DNA of 18,245 nucleotides from Candidatus Thorarchaeota archaeon. GTDB taxonomy: Archaea > Asgardarchaeota > Thorarchaeia > Thorarchaeales > Thorarchaeaceae. The notes beneath the pieces are model-generated. The model was not told the origin of the DNA. It did not search any database and saw only the letters and a list, made by a program, of their open reading frames with translations. Each line of letters starts with the position of its first letter. Position 1 is the stretch's first letter. Below, piece by piece: positions 16,499 to 18,245 of the stretch. The translations under genes and the position numbers were made by a program. Where the stretch lies: the NCBI GenBank assembly GCA_011365025.1, contig RDOF01000049.1:1-18245 (forward strand). The letters are read 5' to 3'.

Positions 16499-16582
16499 AT
16501 TGTAACCTCCATGAAGGTAGAGTAGGAATACTAGTGAGAGAATCCCACATAAGGCATTCGTCATCGAAGCCAAACGCAAATT

Positions 16583-16605
16583 CTTAGAGGCGTCTAACTT
16601 TTAAG
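16583..16605 (-). promoter_or_regulatory. TATA box with overlapping inverted repeat (shared element, copy 2)
   Basis: On the reverse strand TTAAAAGT (16597-16604) continues into TTAGACGCCTCTAA (16584-16597), a 5-bp inverted repeat with a 4-nt spacer. Twenty-one of 22 bases match the element before the PanE-like gene. The core CTTTTAAG is itself symmetric, so it could also serve as the TATA box for the divergent membrane protein gene starting at 16638. Confidence 0.6.
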
Positions 16606-16637
16606 ATGAAGTGGGCAGTATTGCTCCGTGATTTGCA

Positions 16638-17150
16638 ATGGCGCTCCTTGAGAATATATTGGTCCATGGAAGCATTACAGCATTGTTGCTTCTAGCATAT
16701 CTTCTCCCAATAATGAGGTTCACAAGCCCTCGAATCTGGGGATTCAGTGACTACCCAAAAGAAGTTACAGCTCGTGTACCACCCCAAACAAATCAAGAAC
16801 GTAGAGTTGCCAAGGTGTTCTTTGTGCCCTTCATTGCCCTGATGATTGGAGTCCCCCTCATTTCAACTCTCATGCTCAAAGCCAGCTATTCAGCTCCAAT
16901 GCCGCTCTTGGATGCATTCCTTAATGCCTTTGGTGTTCTGATGTTCGGAAACCTTGCAGACCTATTTGTGCTGGACCTACTGATTGTTGGGACTATCACA
17001 CCTTCATGGGTGATAATTCCAGGAACTGAGGACATGAAGGATACTGCCTACAAGGACTTTAGGAAGATGCATGCCAAGGGGCATATCTACGGAACCGTCT
17101 TTCTGGCCATTCTGAGTTTCATCGTGGCCGCTTTGGTTGTACTCCTCTAA
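16638..17150 (+). CDS. Conserved four-helix membrane protein, function unknown
   Basis: The 170-residue product has hydrophobic segments at about 5-26, 58-80, 92-119 and 148-170. The conserved-looking parts are VPPQTNQERR before the second helix, FGNLADLFVLDLLIVGTITPSWVIIPGTE across the third helix and its exit (shown here in part), and FRKMHAKGHIYGT before the last helix. I recognise this as a widespread bacterial and archaeal membrane family without a known function. The acidic residues inside the third helix (D108, D113) are unusual in a membrane span and may be functional. It diverges from the DUF3795 gene and shares its promoter region; the ATG has no strong ribosome site. Confidence 0.72.
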   Translation: MALLENILVHGSITALLLLAYLLPIMRFTSPRIWGFSDYPKEVTARVPPQTNQERRVAKVFFVPFIALMIGVPLISTLMLKASYSAPMPLLDAFLNAFGVLMFGNLADLFVLDLLIVGTITPSWVIIPGTEDMKDTAYKDFRKMHAKGHIYGTVFLAILSFIVAALVVLL

Positions 17151-17202
17151 GGCACAGTCACTGCATAGATAAGGCGAAAATCGTGGATATGGAAAGGGAG
17201 GA

Positions 17203-17445
17203 ATGAGATCAAGAATGGCACCCAAGAAGAAAAAGCCATCACTGATAGTCAGAGCATGTGGAGTCATCATTGCTATTGTGTGTCTTGCCACTTCGGTGTG
17301 GTTCGGATTGACAGCGCAGCAATTGGGACAGGACCTAATGATGTATGTTGCCTTTGGTATTGCTGCACTCTGTTTTCTGTTGTGTGTGGGCATTGCCGCC
17401 GGCAAAGTAACGCCTACAACCTATATGGGAACTTTCGGAAACTGA
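17203..17445 (+). CDS. Small two-helix membrane protein
   Basis: This 80-residue product starts with a basic stretch (KKKK) and has two hydrophobic helices at about 15-36 and 46-67, joined by a short polar turn. No family is recognised. Both ATG 17203 and ATG 17215 are possible: the purine-rich GGGAGG (17196-17201) is too close to the first (1 nt) and somewhat far from the second (13 nt). It follows the previous membrane protein gene by 52 bp on the same strand and may be co-transcribed with it. The T-rich run after its stop (about 17468-17474) could end the message. Confidence 0.55.
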   Translation: MRSRMAPKKKKPSLIVRACGVIIAIVCLATSVWFGLTAQQLGQDLMMYVAFGIAALCFLLCVGIAAGKVTPTTYMGTFGN

Positions 17446-17500
17446 GTTCATTGGCGAAGGTCGCTCGATTTTTCTAATTGGGCCTTGAAAGGTGGTGTAC

Positions 17501-17534
17501 AAAAAAGAAGCGCGGGGCCACAAAATGCAGCCCC
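17501..17534 (-). terminator. Hairpin plus T-run after the DUF3160 gene
   Basis: Reading the reverse strand, GGGGC (17534-17530) pairs with GCCCC (17518-17514) across an 11-nt loop, and seven bases later comes a run of six T (17506-17501). It lies 17 bp after the stop codon of the reverse-strand gene, as expected of a terminator. Confidence 0.5.
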
Positions 17535-17550
17535 TGGGGAGTTGCAATGT

Positions 17551-18243
17551 CTATTCGTCAATCCGAGTTGCGGTAGCGACAGCAAGAAGGGTGGCGGTAG
17601 ATTCTATCACGAAACTATCAGTCCATGCCGGAAGTGGTGGCGCGTTTCCCTCAATAAGCATCTCTTGCCAGGACTCATCGGTTAAACGATTATCCATAGG
17701 CCAGGTGAACTCATAGTACGAAAAGATTGCGCCTCGCGTAAGTACAACTTGGCCTTCTATCAACACCGCGACATAAATGACCATAGGCCTTCCAACAGCC
17801 TCCTCCAGAACTTCACGACTGTTTGGATCAGTGTGAACATCAGCCACAACCGCCATGTCCTCATCCGCAAGCGATGTGATCTCGCCTGTTGTCGGCATCT
17901 GGACAATGCTGCCCAAAGCCATGCCGGCGCCTTCAATCAGAAAGAAGTCCTCCTGAGTTAGCGCAATACCTTCCAATTCCTTCACAGAAATGTCAAGCAG
18001 ACGCAAGAGGAAGGTATGAAGTGAATTTAGCTTTGAACTTATCAAGCTGGTCAGGAGACCTCTAGCATCCAAACCGTCCATCATCATAGCGCAAAGTGAT
18101 GCCAAGCGAGCATAGACTCTTGGTACCGGTTCAACATAGCCCTTTACGGGATCGGTCATCCCTGTTAGTTCTGCTGTGTAGGACTGCTTTGCATAAAGAA
18201 TCGTGTCGTGCCTAAGCTCAGTCCATGAGCCAAGCGCAGTTGA
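17551..18243 (-). CDS. DUF3160 family protein, N-terminal part outside window
   Basis: The frame stays open from the stop at 17551 to the right edge, so the ATG at 18159 is internal; 230 residues of the C-terminal end are visible. They match the end of DUF3160 proteins: LGSWTELRHDTILYAKQSY at the edge, ADVHTDPNSREVLEEAVG in the middle, and TRGAIFSYYEFTWPM with RLTDESWQEML near the end. The family is usually several hundred residues long, often secreted or lipid-anchored in bacteria and archaea, and its function is unknown. The missing N-terminus would show whether this copy carries a signal peptide. It converges on the small membrane protein gene and is followed by a hairpin and T-run. Confidence 0.85.
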   Translation of the reverse strand, partial: STALGSWTELRHDTILYAKQSYTAELTGMTDPVKGYVEPVPRVYARLASLCAMMMDGLDARGLLTSLISSKLNSLHTFLLRLLDISVKELEGIALTQEDFFLIEGAGMALGSIVQMPTTGEITSLADEDMAVVADVHTDPNSREVLEEAVGRPMVIYVAVLIEGQVVLTRGAIFSYYEFTWPMDNRLTDESWQEMLIEGNAPPLPAWTDSFVIESTATLLAVATATRIDE

Positions 18244-18245
18244 GA

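Noticed and set aside
16204..16512. Reverse-strand frame starting at an ATG inside the DUF3795 ribosome-binding region
   Set aside because: The ATG overlaps GGAGGT and the translation lacks the cysteine pattern; the GTG frame carries the domain.
1..18245. CRISPR array, insertion sequence, integrase or defence system
   Set aside because: No regularly spaced repeats, transposase or integrase motifs, or nuclease/defence genes were seen on either strand.

Overview
This window looks like a chromosomal segment of an archaeon, most likely an Asgard (Promethearchaeota, Thorarchaeia-like) genome. The clues are a Ras/Rab-type small GTPase with all five G motifs, archaeal TATA-like elements (TTAAATA, TTAAAAG) about 25 bp before several starts with very short or no leaders, Shine-Dalgarno sites before some other genes, a mid-range base composition, and a gene mix (DUF422 carotenoid protein, DUF3795 and DUF3160 proteins, archaeal-style histidine phosphatase) that is common in uncultured archaeal genomes. 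The lineage is an inference; no rRNA or ribosomal protein gene is present to settle it.

Layout. 1-2960: end of a membrane carotenoid-biosynthesis gene, a small TPR-like protein, a reverse-strand histidine phosphatase, and a PhzF-family isomerase. 2961-4503: a perfect hairpin between convergent genes, then a reverse-strand MFS transporter. 4504-8518: reverse-strand copper-type P1B ATPase carrying two extra YHS metal-binding domains at its C-terminus, the small GTPase, and a degraded, frameshifted membrane-anchor gene. 8519-11402: a YcaQ/AlkX-like DNA glycosylase, a divergent ICMT-like membrane methyltransferase, and an exonuclease III-type AP endonuclease. 11490-13598: a CDP-alcohol phosphatidyltransferase with an altered signature, a membrane-anchored flavodoxin-like protein, and a PanE-like oxidoreductase whose stop codon abuts that of its convergent neighbour. 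13828-18245: a four-helix membrane protein, a SAM methyltransferase, a cysteine-rich DUF3795 protein, a second membrane protein, a small two-helix protein, and the C-terminal part of a DUF3160 protein that runs off the right edge.

Most genes appear to be single transcription units, often in convergent or divergent pairs. No clear multi-gene pathway operon, mobile element, tRNA, rRNA or CRISPR array is seen. No gene-free stretch exceeds 300 bp; the longest (9737-9945 and 13599-13827) hold promoter-like elements and short inverted repeats.

The most interesting signals are regulatory and architectural. A nearly identical 22-bp promoter/operator element occurs before two unlinked genes (PanE-like and DUF3795). 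The copper ATPase has an unusual domain order. An S/T-rich surface-protein tail appears broken by a frameshift. A phosphatidyltransferase lacks the usual glycine of its catalytic signature.
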